This document shows positions 17,697-29,109 of a DNA stretch of 64,000 bases, one piece after another (positions within the stretch are counted from its first letter, which is position 1; every line of letters begins with the position of its first letter). The position numbers were made by a program, and so were the translations under genes. The notes beneath the pieces were generated by a model, which was not told the origin of the DNA, ran no database searches, and saw only the letters and a program-made list of their open reading frames with translations. The DNA comes from an uncultured Clostridia bacterium (GTDB lineage Bacteria > Bacillota > Clostridia > Christensenellales > Borkfalkiaceae): contig CAJFQM010000006.1 in the NCBI GenBank assembly GCA_904419075.1, positions 1 through 64,000 on the forward strand, given 5' to 3'.

Positions 17697-19547
17697 ATGA
17701 AAGGTACAAAAACAAAAGCATGGCATATAGCGTTTCTGATATTGGCGGACATTGTGTCCGTCCTGCTCGCAATGCTGTTTGCCTATCTGATGACGGTCGG
17801 GGATAAAAGTTTTTCCCTTTGGCTCGTGTGGTGGGGCCTCGGAAATATCGCGTGTACGTTGCTGTTTTTCGGGCTGTTCGGTATGTACGGAATCGTGTTT
17901 TCTACGGTCGGGATTATCGACGCGCTGAAACAAACGCTTGCGATCGTCGGCGTCGCTTCGGCAAACGTCATTTTTGCCGTCCTTACCGGGAGGGAATATG
18001 TAGGTATAAGTACGGCCCTTGTATACAGTATATTCCTCTTTTATTTTTCCGTTATGACGAGATTTTTCAAAAGAATCCTCATCGTCGTCAGATATTACCT
18101 TTCACGGGCAAAAGTCAATCGGAAACGCGTCATGATCGTGGGCGGAGGCGCTGCGGGATCCGCCCTTATCAAGGAACTGCTCACTTCTGATAAAATTTCC
18201 TATAAACCCGTATGTATCGCGGACGATGACCCTTTCAAAATCGGAAAATCGGTCAGCGGCGTAAAAATCGCGGGAAATACCTTTGAGCTTCCGCGGTTGG
18301 TCAAGGAATATCATGTGGAAGAAATTTTTGTCACCATGCCCGCCGTCAAGAAAAAGACGCAGAGCGAGATTATCGCCCGCTGTCGGGATTTAGGCTGCCC
18401 CGTCAAAGTTCTGCCGGGAATTTATCAGCTCGCGGACGGTCAGGTGACCGTGTCCAAACTTCGCAAAGTCGATATTCAGGATTTGCTCGGTCGGGAGCAG
18501 GTAAGCGTCAACCTCGACGAAATCATGGGATATATCGAAAATAAGGTCGTGCTCGTGACGGGGGGCGGCGGTTCCATCGGTAGCGAGCTCTGCCGCCAGA
18601 TAGCGACGCATCGTCCCGAAAAGCTGATTATTTTCGATATTTATGAAAACAATGCCTACGATATCGAACAGGAATTGAAACGAAAAGACCCTTCTTTGAA
18701 TTTGTTGACTTTAATCGGCAGCGTGCGGGATCAGGGAAAGGTGCGGGATTTGTTTGAAAGATACCGCCCGCAAATCGTGTTTCACGCGGCGGCGCATAAA
18801 CATGTCCCCTTGATGGAAACCAGCCCCAACGAAGCCGTAAAAAATAACGTGTTCGGAACTTTGAACGTCGCTCGCTGTGCGGACGAATTCGGCACGGAGA
18901 CGTTCGTTCAGATTTCCACCGATAAGGCGGTGAATCCGACGAATATCATGGGGGCGACCAAGCGTATCTGCGAAATGATTATTCAGACAATCGGCCGCCA
19001 CAGCAAGAATACGAAATTCGTGGCGGTGCGGTTCGGAAACGTGCTGGGCTCCAACGGTTCGGTCATTCCGCTTTTCAAAAAACAGATAGCGGAAGGTGGC
19101 CCCGTGACGGTTACGCATAAGGATATTATCAGATATTTCATGACCATTCCCGAAGCGGTGTCGCTCGTCTTGCAGGCGGGCGCCTATGCGAAGGGGGGGC
19201 AGATCTTTGTTTTGGATATGGGAGAACCGGTCAGAATATATGACCTCGCGTATAACCTTATCAAACTTTCGGGACTCGAACCCAATGTCGATATCAATAT
19301 CGTATGCACGGGATTGCGTCCGGGAGAAAAATTGTACGAAGAACGGCTCATGAAAGAAGAGGGACTGCAAAAGACTGCGAACGGACTCATCAATATTGCC
19401 CGCCCGATTCAGTTGGACGAAGAATTTTTATGGAATACTTTGGACAAGCTGTACGGGGAAGCCTACGATGAAACGGGCAACATGAAAGAGCTGGTGGCAA
19501 AACTCGTTCCGACTTATAAAATCGATAATCGGGTATCCAATGATTAA
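17697..19547 (+). CDS. Membrane nucleotide-sugar 4,6-dehydratase (FlaA1/CapD family)
   Basis: Probably dehydrates UDP-GlcNAc at the membrane as the first step to a modified surface sugar. The N-terminal 120 residues hold four hydrophobic helices. A CoA-binding-like Rossmann region follows (GGGAAGSALIKELL), then an extended-SDR domain with TGGGGSIGSELCRQI. The active-site segment ends MGATKR, the Met-x3-Lys form typical of membrane 4,6-dehydratases instead of Tyr-x3-Lys. 616 residues, as in the family. It lies 56 bp after glmS, which feeds UDP-GlcNAc. Confidence 0.9.
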   Translation: MKGTKTKAWHIAFLILADIVSVLLAMLFAYLMTVGDKSFSLWLVWWGLGNIACTLLFFGLFGMYGIVFSTVGIIDALKQTLAIVGVASANVIFAVLTGREYVGISTALVYSIFLFYFSVMTRFFKRILIVVRYYLSRAKVNRKRVMIVGGGAAGSALIKELLTSDKISYKPVCIADDDPFKIGKSVSGVKIAGNTFELPRLVKEYHVEEIFVTMPAVKKKTQSEIIARCRDLGCPVKVLPGIYQLADGQVTVSKLRKVDIQDLLGREQVSVNLDEIMGYIENKVVLVTGGGGSIGSELCRQIATHRPEKLIIFDIYENNAYDIEQELKRKDPSLNLLTLIGSVRDQGKVRDLFERYRPQIVFHAAAHKHVPLMETSPNEAVKNNVFGTLNVARCADEFGTETFVQISTDKAVNPTNIMGATKRICEMIIQTIGRHSKNTKFVAVRFGNVLGSNGSVIPLFKKQIAEGGPVTVTHKDIIRYFMTIPEAVSLVLQAGAYAKGGQIFVLDMGEPVRIYDLAYNLIKLSGLEPNVDINIVCTGLRPGEKLYEERLMKEEGLQKTANGLINIARPIQLDEEFLWNTLDKLYGEAYDETGNMKELVAKLVPTYKIDNRVSND

Positions 19548-19625
19548 AACCGTAATGCTTTGCGGTTGTACCGCATACGAATATTAAAGCGGGGAAAATC
19601 AACCGTAAAGGGGAGATAGGAAATC

Positions 19626-20738
19626 ATGACAGAAACAGACGAAAAGCACATTGAAGAAATATGTCGTATTTTTCAGATTCGCGGAGAATACCGCTCGTGT
19701 GAAATTCTGACGCTCGGACATATCAATACGACCTATAAAGTGTATTTCTATCGTGACGGGGCAATCAAGGACTATATTTTGCAGAGGGTAAACACCTATG
19801 TGTTCAAAGATCCCGTTCGGGTAATGGAAAATATTACTTCCGTCACCGAATACGTCCGTGCGAAAATCAAACGGACGGGCGTCAGCGCAAAAAGGGGAGT
19901 ACTGCATTACCAGAAGACCGCGGAGGGGAAATACTATACATGGGAAGAGGACGGAGGCTTCTGGCGCTGTTGCAGGTTTATCGACGATTCCGCGTCCTTC
20001 CTTCTGACGGATAATCTGAAAGTGATAGAGGAGTCGGGAAAGGCGTTCGGGGAATTCCAGCTGCACCTTGCCGATTACCCCGTGGAAAAACTGCATATCG
20101 CCATTCCGCATTTTCATAATACGGTCATGCGGTACGACACTTTCCGCGAAGCGATTGAAAATAACCTCAGCGGCCGAAAAGAAAACGCTTTGAGGGAGAT
20201 AGAGGAGTATCTCGGCCTCGAAGCGCGGGCGACGGAAATGTATAAAATGCAGCGCCGCGGCGAGCTTCCGCTCCGAGTGACGCATAACGATACAAAATGC
20301 AGTAACGTGCTTTTCGATAAAGACAGTTTCGAGCATCTTTCCGTCATCGATTTGGATACGGTCATGCCGGGACTAGTGGGGTTCGATTTCGGAGACGCGA
20401 TTCGAGCCACGGCGAATACAGCGGAGGAGGACGAAAAGGACATAAAAAAAGTCGCGCTCGACATGAAGAAGTACGAGGCGTTTGTAAAAGGGTTCCTCGG
20501 CAAAGTGAAAGGCGAACTCACCGAAAACGAGAAGGATACGATGGCTTTGGGCGCGCTGACAATGACGATAGAGTGCGGAATGAGATTTCTCACCGATTAT
20601 CTCGACGGAGATAAATATTTCCATACGGACTATCCTGAGCACAATCTCGTGCGCAGTCGTTGTCAGCTCGCGCTTGCCAAGGATATGATAGAGCATTTTG
20701 AAGAAATGAAGGCGGTTGTCAAAAAGTATTGCGATTAA
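19626..20738 (+). CDS. nahK: N-acetylhexosamine 1-kinase-like phosphotransferase
   Basis: Probably phosphorylates GlcNAc/GalNAc at the anomeric position, the step after GH112 in the lacto-N-biose route. It has the aminoglycoside-phosphotransferase fold. The GHINTTY loop is near residue 36, ILQRVN near 57, the catalytic VTHNDTKCSN near 219 and the metal-binding IDLDTVMPG near 243. The late block TIECGMRFLTDYLDG and PEHNLVRSR match bifidobacterial NahK from memory. 370 residues against about 359 for that enzyme. It sits among amino-sugar genes rather than beside GH112; the substrate is inferred from similarity. Confidence 0.85.
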   Translation: MTETDEKHIEEICRIFQIRGEYRSCEILTLGHINTTYKVYFYRDGAIKDYILQRVNTYVFKDPVRVMENITSVTEYVRAKIKRTGVSAKRGVLHYQKTAEGKYYTWEEDGGFWRCCRFIDDSASFLLTDNLKVIEESGKAFGEFQLHLADYPVEKLHIAIPHFHNTVMRYDTFREAIENNLSGRKENALREIEEYLGLEARATEMYKMQRRGELPLRVTHNDTKCSNVLFDKDSFEHLSVIDLDTVMPGLVGFDFGDAIRATANTAEEDEKDIKKVALDMKKYEAFVKGFLGKVKGELTENEKDTMALGALTMTIECGMRFLTDYLDGDKYFHTDYPEHNLVRSRCQLALAKDMIEHFEEMKAVVKKYCD

Positions 20739-20824
20739 TTTTTCCGTCCCTTAAAAAGTGCCATACAGATAACGCCCATATTTCCGCCCACGACGAGGCC
20801 GACGACAAATCCTATCCAAAACAT
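20735..20824 (-). CDS. Small single-helix membrane protein (DUF3789-like)
   Basis: A 29-residue protein starting MFWIGFVVGLVVGGNMG and ending in a basic GRKN tail. It has one hydrophobic helix with glycine spacing and matches tiny DUF3789 proteins. A strong Shine-Dalgarno GGAGGAG precedes the ATG. Its stop overlaps the nahK stop by four bases convergently. Function unknown. Confidence 0.7.
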   Translation of the reverse strand: MFWIGFVVGLVVGGNMGVICMALFKGRKN

Positions 20825-21141
20825 GCTAAAACTCCTCCTTTTGTCGTTTATTTACCGAGTATGAACGTTTTCTCAGATTTTTATTCCCATTATATGCATC
20901 TTCCCGAAAAATTGTTATTGCGTATCCGAAGAGACTTTTATGAAAAAGCGTCGAATTTCCGAAAGGGATTGCGGCGGTTTTTTCTTTGAAAAGAAAATTT
21001 TTGATTGCAAAACAGAGCGGTTTTCTGATATAATAGAGAAAAGTTTTCTTATAGGGATAAAGAGTTTATAACCCGTTATTATGCGGGGAATATGCGACAT
21101 TATCCCTTTTCCGTGCGGGAGGGATAAAAGGAGAAAGGAAT
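20825..21141. other. Intergenic region between DUF3789 and glf
   Basis: No gene is seen. It carries the promoter of glf at 21005-21034 and, on the other strand, whatever drives the small DUF3789 gene, for which I see no clear consensus. Confidence 0.5.
21005..21034 (+). promoter_or_regulatory. Promoter of glf
   Basis: TTGCAA (21005-21010), 18-bp spacer, TATAAT (21029-21034), with a leader of about 100 nt before the start codon. Confidence 0.65.
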
Positions 21142-22254
21142 ATGTATGATTATTTGATTGTCGGGAGCGGGCTTTTCGGGGCCGTGTGCGCCTGCGAGCT
21201 GAAAAAAAGAGGAAAAAAGTGCCTTGTCATAGAACGCCGCCGGCATATCGGCGGAAACGTCTATACGGAAACAATCGAAGGGATTCAGGTACATAAATAC
21301 GGCGCGCATATCTTTCATACTTCGGATAAGGAGATATGGGAATATATCAACCGTTTCGCGGAATTTAACAATTTCGTCAATCAACCAATTGCCCGATATA
21401 AAGACGAATGTTATAATCTTCCCTTTAACATGAATACGTTCGTAAAACTTTGGCCGGACATTTTTACGCCCGCGGAGGCGGAAGCGCGCATCGAGTCGGA
21501 ACGGAAGAACTCTTTTTCCAAAGAGCCGAACAACCTTGAAGAACAGGCTTTGAACCTCGTCGGGCGGACGATTTACAAAAAGCTGATCAAGGAATACACC
21601 GAGAAACAATGGGGGAAGAGCTGCTCTCAATTGCCGCCGTTTATTATCCGTCGGCTGCCCGTGCGTTTTACCTTCGATAACAATTATTTCAACGACCGCT
21701 ATCAGGGAATCCCCGTCGGCGGTTATACGAAAATTATCGAAAAGATGCTGGAAGGCACGGAAGTTCGCTGTAACGCGGACTTTTTCGACGACAGGGCGAA
21801 TTATCTGAGCTGTGCCCGAAAAATTATCTATACGGGCCCCGTGGACAGATTTTTCGATTATCGCTACGGACCTTTGGAATACCGCACGCTTCGTTTTGAG
21901 ACGGAGGTTTTGGATACGGCCAACTTTCAGGGGAATGCAGTCGTGAATTATACGTCGTCGGAAGTTCCTTTCACCCGCATAATCGAGCATAAGCATTTCG
22001 AGTTCGGCAGACAGGAAAAGACGGTGATTTCCCGCGAGTATCCCTCCGCTTGGAAATCGGGCGACGAGCCTTATTATCCCGTCAACGACGAAAAAAACGA
22101 GGCTCTGTACGCGAAATATGCGGATCTTGCCCGAAAGGAGGCGAGCGTAATTTTTGGCGGAAGGCTGGGAACCTATAAATATTACGACATGCACCATGTC
22201 ATAGGTCGCGCCTTGGAAACCGTGCGGCAGGAAGAGGAAGAACAGAGGAAATAA
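21142..22254 (+). CDS. glf: UDP-galactopyranose mutase
   Basis: A flavoenzyme converting UDP-galactopyranose to UDP-galactofuranose for surface glycans. The FAD-binding N terminus is YDYLIVGSGLFGAVCA. The family blocks include ERRRHIGGNVYTE, KYGAHIFHT, LPFNMNTFVKLW and the EKQWGKSC stretch, with active-site RLPVRFTFDNNYF. 370 residues, normal. It has its own promoter and a strong terminator. No galactofuranosyltransferase is nearby. Confidence 0.95.
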   Translation: MYDYLIVGSGLFGAVCACELKKRGKKCLVIERRRHIGGNVYTETIEGIQVHKYGAHIFHTSDKEIWEYINRFAEFNNFVNQPIARYKDECYNLPFNMNTFVKLWPDIFTPAEAEARIESERKNSFSKEPNNLEEQALNLVGRTIYKKLIKEYTEKQWGKSCSQLPPFIIRRLPVRFTFDNNYFNDRYQGIPVGGYTKIIEKMLEGTEVRCNADFFDDRANYLSCARKIIYTGPVDRFFDYRYGPLEYRTLRFETEVLDTANFQGNAVVNYTSSEVPFTRIIEHKHFEFGRQEKTVISREYPSAWKSGDEPYYPVNDEKNEALYAKYADLARKEASVIFGGRLGTYKYYDMHHVIGRALETVRQEEEEQRK

Positions 22255-22271
22255 ATTCTCTCAAAGAGACA

Positions 22272-22305
22272 AGAAAGGGCATAGTAATTTTACTATGCCC
22301 TTTCT
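22272..22305. terminator. Bidirectional terminator between glf and the MFS gene
   Basis: A perfect 15-bp stem (left arm 22272-22286, right arm 22291-22305) with loop ATTT, between convergent genes. Confidence 0.9.
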
Positions 22306-22307
22306 CG

Positions 22308-23468
22308 TCAGACCTTCTTTTTTGCGGTAACTTTGAAGGTCAGCTCCAACATGGTGATCATGAGCGCCACAAAAACAATGAGGTATACGGGAAGTATTTT
22401 GAAACCGATATGATTTCCGAGAAGTCCGAATAACGGGGGAATAAAGGTAGAACCGACATAGGCGCTGGCCATTTGAATCCCTATGATGGCGCCCGAATTT
22501 TCTGCTCCGAAGTTGTTCGGAGTGGAATGGATGATGGAAGGATATATGGGCGCACAGCCGAAACCGATAACGACAAAGCCGATAATCGAAACGAGCGGAT
22601 AGCTGACGGGAATCATCAGAGCGATTATCCCGCAGGATAAAATACAGGTGCCGATAATGATCATTTTTTTATCGCCCAGCTTATCCGTGACAAAGCCGCT
22701 CAGAAATCTTCCGACGGTAATCCCTATGTAGAACAGTGCGGCAAATTGTGCGGCTTTTTCGGTCGATATGCCTTTCACCTCGGTAAAATAAGTGCTTGCC
22801 CAGGACATCGCCGTAGCTTCCGCGGCGCAATACGCGAAAAATCCGATCAGGAGGAATGGAACGCCCTTAATTTTCAGCGCGCCGATAAGGCCGATACTCT
22901 GTTGTTTTTTCTCTGAGGACTGATTATGGACTTTCCAGACGGGCAGAGTGACGAGCAGCAGTATCGCTATGGCGAGCTGTATAAACCCGACGATACGATA
23001 TCCGTTATTCCAGTTCGAATTTGTAAGAGCATAGCTCATGACGAACGGACTGACGATGGTTCCCACGCCCCAGAAGCAATGCAGCCAGCTCATGTGTTTG
23101 GACGAATAGTGGAGAGCGATGTAATTATTTAAGGCTGCGTCGATAGCCCCTGCGCCGAGCCCGTAGGGAACCGCAAAAACGATGAGCATCCAGAACTGAG
23201 TGGAAAAGGAAAAACCGAACAGTGCGAAAGCCGTAAGGAATACGCTTATCACAGTCACGATACGGGTACCGAGCTTTCCCGTCAGTTTATCGGACAGAAG
23301 GCTGGATACGATGGTTCCGCCCGATATGGTCATGGAAATGATTCCCATAAAGGATATGGGAACGTCCAGATCGGTATGTATGACGGGCCAGCCCGAACCG
23401 AGCAAAGAATCGGGCAGTCCGAGACTGATAAAGGCGATATAAATGAGGGCCAGCAATAGGGAATACAT
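22308..23468 (-). CDS. Major facilitator superfamily transporter
   Basis: A 386-residue inner-membrane permease with about twelve helices. The motif-A-like loop SDKLTGKLGTRIV follows helix 2 and its repeat TDKLGDKKMI follows helix 8. GLPDSLLGSGWP and ALNNYIALHYSSKHMSWLHCFWGVG resemble the group containing FucP-like sugar permeases; the substrate is unknown. The start is ATG 23468 behind GGAG, in preference to an earlier in-frame codon at 23504. Confidence 0.85.
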   Translation of the reverse strand: MYSLLLALIYIAFISLGLPDSLLGSGWPVIHTDLDVPISFMGIISMTISGGTIVSSLLSDKLTGKLGTRIVTVISVFLTAFALFGFSFSTQFWMLIVFAVPYGLGAGAIDAALNNYIALHYSSKHMSWLHCFWGVGTIVSPFVMSYALTNSNWNNGYRIVGFIQLAIAILLLVTLPVWKVHNQSSEKKQQSIGLIGALKIKGVPFLLIGFFAYCAAEATAMSWASTYFTEVKGISTEKAAQFAALFYIGITVGRFLSGFVTDKLGDKKMIIIGTCILSCGIIALMIPVSYPLVSIIGFVVIGFGCAPIYPSIIHSTPNNFGAENSGAIIGIQMASAYVGSTFIPPLFGLLGNHIGFKILPVYLIVFVALMITMLELTFKVTAKKKV

Positions 23469-23510
23469 TTTTATATCTCCGAAGGATATGTTTATCGTCG
23501 GCACGGACGG

Positions 23511-23529
23511 AAAGCATCTTTGATGCTTT
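23511..23529 (-). promoter_or_regulatory. Inverted repeat in the MFS gene leader
   Basis: AAAGCATC-TTT-GATGCTTT is a perfect 8-bp inverted repeat between the MFS start codon and a minus-strand TATAAT at about 23551-23556. It may be an operator or a leader hairpin. Confidence 0.45.
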
Positions 23530-23644
23530 TTCGTTTATGCCGTGTTTTATTATATCACGTAAAAATTTTTAATGCCAGCATTTCAGACGGAAAACAATAA
23601 AATATATCCGTAAATATAAATTTATTTTCGACGTTATAATAATA

Positions 23645-23687
23645 AAAAGGACTTTGATTATTCAAAGTCCTTTTGTTCGCAAGCGAA
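23645..23687 (-). terminator. Terminator of the ATP synthase operon
   Basis: AAAAGGACTTTGA pairs perfectly with TCAAAGTCCTTTT around TTAT. A second small hairpin TTCGC-AA-GCGAA lies at 23676-23687, directly after atpC. Confidence 0.9.
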
Positions 23688-23688
23688 T

Positions 23689-25502
<1,814 letters not shown>

Positions 25503-26345
25503 TCAGTTTCGGAAAGCCGACGCGCTCGCATCTATGAGCTCGTTCGTAATGCTTTCCTGCCTTTCGTGATTGTATTGCGCCGTAAGCTCGGCCAAGAGCT
25601 CCTCGCCGTTTTCCGTCGATTGCCGCATCGAAGTCATGCGCTTGAAATGAATTGCCATCGCGCTGTCCGCCAAAGCACTGTAAATTTCCGCCATCAGGTA
25701 TTGGGAAAGAAAATTGTCCAGTGCCGCCCGCGTGTTGGGTTCCAATACTGGACATACCGTCGAAATTTCGTGTTCGGGCAGGGGAATGGGAATCAGTCTT
25801 TTTGCCGTCGGTTCCTGCGTAGAAGGGGACGGCGTGCGCGTATAGACGATATAAACTTCCTTATACTCTCCGCTGCGGAACATATTCACGATATCGTTTG
25901 CGACGGAAATCGCGTCGAAAGCATGCGGCTCCGAGGCCATGTGAATGTAGAAGTTGCTCAAAGGGAAGCCCTTTTTCTCGTAATGCTCCCGCGTTTCCTG
26001 TCCGAGCGCGAAAATTTTCGAGACTTCATGCTCCGCCGCAAATTTGTCCGCAAAGTCTAAAATACGATGGTTGAAATCACCGCATAATCCCTTGTCGCCC
26101 GCAACGACGAAGAGGGCGGTTTTTCCGCTTTTGTGTTCGCGGAGGAAAGGGTGTTCCCGTACGGATTCGTGCGCCGCGGCGGCGGACAGAATATTTCTCA
26201 ACTCTTTTAAGTAACGATAGCTGTTTTCGCATTTTTCGCGGGCGCGGTAGAGCTTCGACGTGGCAATCATCTGCATTGCCCGTGTAATCTTGATTGTATC
26301 CTCCACGCCCGAAATATGCCGTTTCAGCTCATGCGTGTTGTTCAT
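25503..26345 (-). CDS. atpG: F1Fo ATP synthase gamma subunit
   Basis: The rotor shaft, 280 residues. The N- and C-terminal coiled-coil helices are [17 protein letters not shown] and the segment ending [13 protein letters not shown]. The globular part shows [11 protein letters not shown]. Its ATG overlaps the atpA stop, indicating coupled translation. Confidence 0.96.
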   Translation of the reverse strand: MNNTHELKRHISGVEDTIKITRAMQMIATSKLYRAREKCENSYRYLKELRNILSAAAAHESVREHPFLREHKSGKTALFVVAGDKGLCGDFNHRILDFADKFAAEHEVSKIFALGQETREHYEKKGFPLSNFYIHMASEPHAFDAISVANDIVNMFRSGEYKEVYIVYTRTPSPSTQEPTAKRLIPIPLPEHEISTVCPVLEPNTRAALDNFLSQYLMAEIYSALADSAMAIHFKRMTSMRQSTENGEELLAELTAQYNHERQESITNELIDASASAFRN

Positions 26346-27898
26346 GCGTTCACCTTGTCTTGCATGGTCTTTATTTCTTCTGAAATGCGGCTTATATTCG
26401 CTTTATAAGAAACGAGATACTCCTTGATGAGCGCCTCGTCTTCGTCCGAAAGCTGCTCCGTCTCCTCGATACGCGCGGGAAGATCGGGGTGATTGGCATT
26501 CAGATAATCGATGAATCCGTCCATGGCCGCGTTAACGTCGCGTACCGCGATGTCCGAAAATAAATCGTTCATCATAACCGTAAGTGCGATGACCGTATGG
26601 CTCATGGCGGCGGGAGAGGCTTGTTTCTGTTTGAGAATTTCCGTCAGGCGCGCACCTTTTCCGAGAATGGATTTGGTCGAATTGTCCAATTCCGCGCCGA
26701 ATTGACTGAATTGCGCCATTTCGCGGTAGTGCGCGAGGTCGAGACGAACCTTTCCGCTCACCTTTTTCATCGCTTTGCATTGTGCGGCGCCGCCTACACG
26801 GGAGACGGAAAGTCCGACGTTTACGGCGGGACGCACGCCCGAACGGAACAGCTCGCTTTCGAGATAAATCTGTCCGTCCGTAATGGAAATGACGTTCGTA
26901 GGGATATAGGCGGAGATGTCTCCCGCCAGGGTTTCGATGATCGGCAGGGCAGTCAGAGATCCGCCTCCCAATTTTTCAGAGAGTTTCGCGCTCCGTTCAA
27001 GAAGCCGAGAATGAATATAGAATACGTCTCCGGGATAAGCCTCGCGGCCCGAAGGACGCTTCAAGAGCAGGGAAATGGTCCGATAAGCCACGGCATGCTT
27101 GGATAAATCGTCATAAACGATCAAAACGTCCTTTCCGTTGTGCATAAATTCTTCGGCAATCGCGGTTCCCGTATAGGGGGCGATGTATTGGAGGGGGGCC
27201 GATTCGCTCGCGGTCGAACAGACGACGACGGTATAATCGAGCGCGTCATGATTTTTGAGCGTCTGCAAAACACTGTTGACGGAAGAAGTCTTCTGTCCTA
27301 TGGCGACATAAACGCAGATAACGTCTTTTCCCTTCTGATTGATGATGGTATCGACGGCGATGGCTGTTTTTCCCGTCTGCCTGTCTCCGATAATGAGTTC
27401 GCGCTGTCCTTTTCCGATGGGGATCATGCTGTCGATTGCTTTTATACCCGTTTGAAGGGGTTCGTTGACGTTTGCGCGGTCGAAAATGGCGGGGGCGGGA
27501 GCTTCTACCGAACGAGTCTTTGAAGTGACGATGGGCTTACCGCCGTCGAGGGGAAGTCCCAAAGGATTGACGACCCGCCCGAGGAGTGCGTCTCCTACAG
27601 GCACGCCTACGATTTTCCCCGTCGAATAGACGATATCGCCCTCGCCCAGCTCATAGGAATCGGTCAGAAGAATCGCGCCGACCTTTCCTTCTTCGAGATT
27701 CATGACGAGCGCATATTTATCCTGACCGACGGAGAGGAGTTCTCCGTTTTTGACGTGCGGCAGACCTTCTATGGTGAGCACGCCGTCTCCGCAGGCCACG
27801 ATTCGTCCCGCGTCGGATACACGGCTCGAAAAATCGAACGCCCATACTTGTTTTTTCAGTTCTTCGGCGATATTGCCGCAAAGATTAATCGTGTCCAT
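26342..27898 (-). CDS. atpA: F1Fo ATP synthase alpha subunit
   Basis: The non-catalytic nucleotide-binding subunit. Walker [12 protein letters not shown] is near residue 170, [10 protein letters not shown] follows, and the Arg-finger region [10 protein letters not shown] is near 370. 518 residues, normal. Its N terminus normally binds the N-terminal domain of delta, which appears to be missing in this operon. The start overlaps the atpH end by 14 bases. Confidence 0.98.
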   Translation of the reverse strand: MDTINLCGNIAEELKKQVWAFDFSSRVSDAGRIVACGDGVLTIEGLPHVKNGELLSVGQDKYALVMNLEEGKVGAILLTDSYELGEGDIVYSTGKIVGVPVGDALLGRVVNPLGLPLDGGKPIVTSKTRSVEAPAPAIFDRANVNEPLQTGIKAIDSMIPIGKGQRELIIGDRQTGKTAIAVDTIINQKGKDVICVYVAIGQKTSSVNSVLQTLKNHDALDYTVVVCSTASESAPLQYIAPYTGTAIAEEFMHNGKDVLIVYDDLSKHAVAYRTISLLLKRPSGREAYPGDVFYIHSRLLERSAKLSEKLGGGSLTALPIIETLAGDISAYIPTNVISITDGQIYLESELFRSGVRPAVNVGLSVSRVGGAAQCKAMKKVSGKVRLDLAHYREMAQFSQFGAELDNSTKSILGKGARLTEILKQKQASPAAMSHTVIALTVMMNDLFSDIAVRDVNAAMDGFIDYLNANHPDLPARIEETEQLSDEDEALIKEYLVSYKANISRISEEIKTMQDKVNA

Positions 27899-28334
27899 GG
27901 ATAAGCCTTTCCTTTATACTTTCCAGTTTGGTTTTTACCGAACCGTCATAGACCGTCCTGTGTCCGTGTTTGGGATTTTTCTCCCGTTCGGCGTGCGAAT
28001 CATATACGGTTTTTCCGTCGAATACGAGAAGACCGCCAATCAGGGAATCGTCGATGAGGTATTCCGCGAGGATTCCGTGACCGTACTTTTTACGGAAAGT
28101 CTCTTCTATCCGCTGTTTTTGCGCGGCGGTCAATTCGACGGAAGAAACGATGGTGATCTTTGTGAATGCACTCTCGTTTTTGCCGTCGGAAACGACCAAA
28201 TTTTCCTGTAAATTTTTGTCCGTACCGTATTCGATGACGGCTCCCGTCCCGTAACGTTCGGCGAAAAAAGAATCGAGCTTCTGTTTTTCCGAAGGCGTGA
28301 CGGGTTTCGGAGTCAGTATGGTAAATTTAGTCAT
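27885..28334 (-). CDS. atpH: Atypical F1Fo ATP synthase delta subunit with a duplicated C-terminal domain
   Basis: Position between atpF and atpA and the block [15 protein letters not shown] plus [12 protein letters not shown] identify delta. At 149 residues it is shorter than the usual 175-185. The normal N-terminal helical domain is not visible. Instead residues 4-52 align without gaps with residues 60-108, 18 of 49 identical by my count, including the shared RYGTG/KYGHG, EY, D, L and DGK positions. The second copy keeps the LIGG motif; the first does not. An 18-residue insert (between two TVYD copies) splits the usual VYDGSV motif. Overlaps atpF by 8 bases and atpA by 14. Confidence 0.8.
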   Translation of the reverse strand: MTKFTILTPKPVTPSEKQKLDSFFAERYGTGAVIEYGTDKNLQENLVVSDGKNESAFTKITIVSSVELTAAQKQRIEETFRKKYGHGILAEYLIDDSLIGGLLVFDGKTVYDSHAEREKNPKHGHRTVYDGSVKTKLESIKERLIHGHD

Positions 28335-28842
28335 CGTCGTTCTCCCATTCTTTCAGACAATTGTCGATAAGTTGGTCGTTTTCTTCTTTGGAAATCTCTT
28401 TTTTGAGAATTTCGGAAGCGATGAGCACGGCGACTTCCGCGACCTCGCCCTTCATAGAGGACATTGCCTTCGTCTTTTCGTTTTTCGCCTCGTCCTCTGC
28501 CTCTTTCACGATTTTTTCGGCACGGACGCGGGCTTCCGTCAATGTCTTTTCCGCGGCGACGGCGGTCTGTTTTTCCATTTCTTTCTTTTTCTCGGCGATT
28601 TCCTGCTCCGCCGTACCGATGAGAGCGGTATATTTAGCTTTGGTGGATTCGGCTTCCTGCATTTTTGCGTTGTGTTCGTTTTCCTGTTTTTCCACTTCTT
28701 CCCGACGGGCATGTACGAAGCGAATGACAGGTTTGTAAACGAGCAAACCTATGCCGCCGACCAATATGAGAAAGTTGAGGAGATGAAGGAGAAAGTCCGT
28801 CAAATCCAACCCGAGAATAGAAGCAAGTAAACTTTCAGTCAT
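28327..28842 (-). CDS. atpF: F1Fo ATP synthase b subunit
   Basis: The peripheral-stalk subunit, 171 residues. One N-terminal helix (LLHLLNFLILVGGIGLLVYKPV) is followed by a long charged coiled coil rich in Glu, Lys and Ala. It should bind the delta subunit through its C-terminal end, here with the unusual delta protein. It sits 12 bp after atpE. Confidence 0.95.
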   Translation of the reverse strand: MTESLLASILGLDLTDFLLHLLNFLILVGGIGLLVYKPVIRFVHARREEVEKQENEHNAKMQEAESTKAKYTALIGTAEQEIAEKKKEMEKQTAVAAEKTLTEARVRAEKIVKEAEDEAKNEKTKAMSSMKGEVAEVAVLIASEILKKEISKEENDQLIDNCLKEWENDDD

Positions 28843-28854
28843 AGCCTGCCTCGC

Positions 28855-29109
28855 TTATCCGAGAACGAAAATGACGAGAATGGCGACGACCAGCGCGTAA
28901 ATGATACATGTTTCGAGGAACACGAGACCGAGAATGAGGGTTTTGGAAATTTTCTTTTCCGATTCCGGCTGACGCGCGATGCCTTCGAGGGCCTTGGCGA
29001 CCGCGATGCCCATGCCGATTGCGGCAGCGCCCGCGACGAGAATGGCGATAGCAGCTGCAATCGCTTTCGCGCCCGTATCCGTCATAGCCAATAATGCCAA
29101 AGTATTCAT
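28855..29109 (-). CDS. atpE: F1Fo ATP synthase c subunit
   Basis: The rotor-ring proteolipid, 84 residues with two helices joined by the polar loop EGIARQPESEKKI. The ion-binding carboxylate is the Glu of LVFLETCIIYAL. The position of the Na+-ligand Gln in sodium-type c subunits holds Met here, and the following Ser-Thr pair is Thr-Cys. This favours proton coupling (inference). Confidence 0.96.
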   Translation of the reverse strand: MNTLALLAMTDTGAKAIAAAIAILVAGAAAIGMGIAVAKALEGIARQPESEKKISKTLILGLVFLETCIIYALVVAILVIFVLG

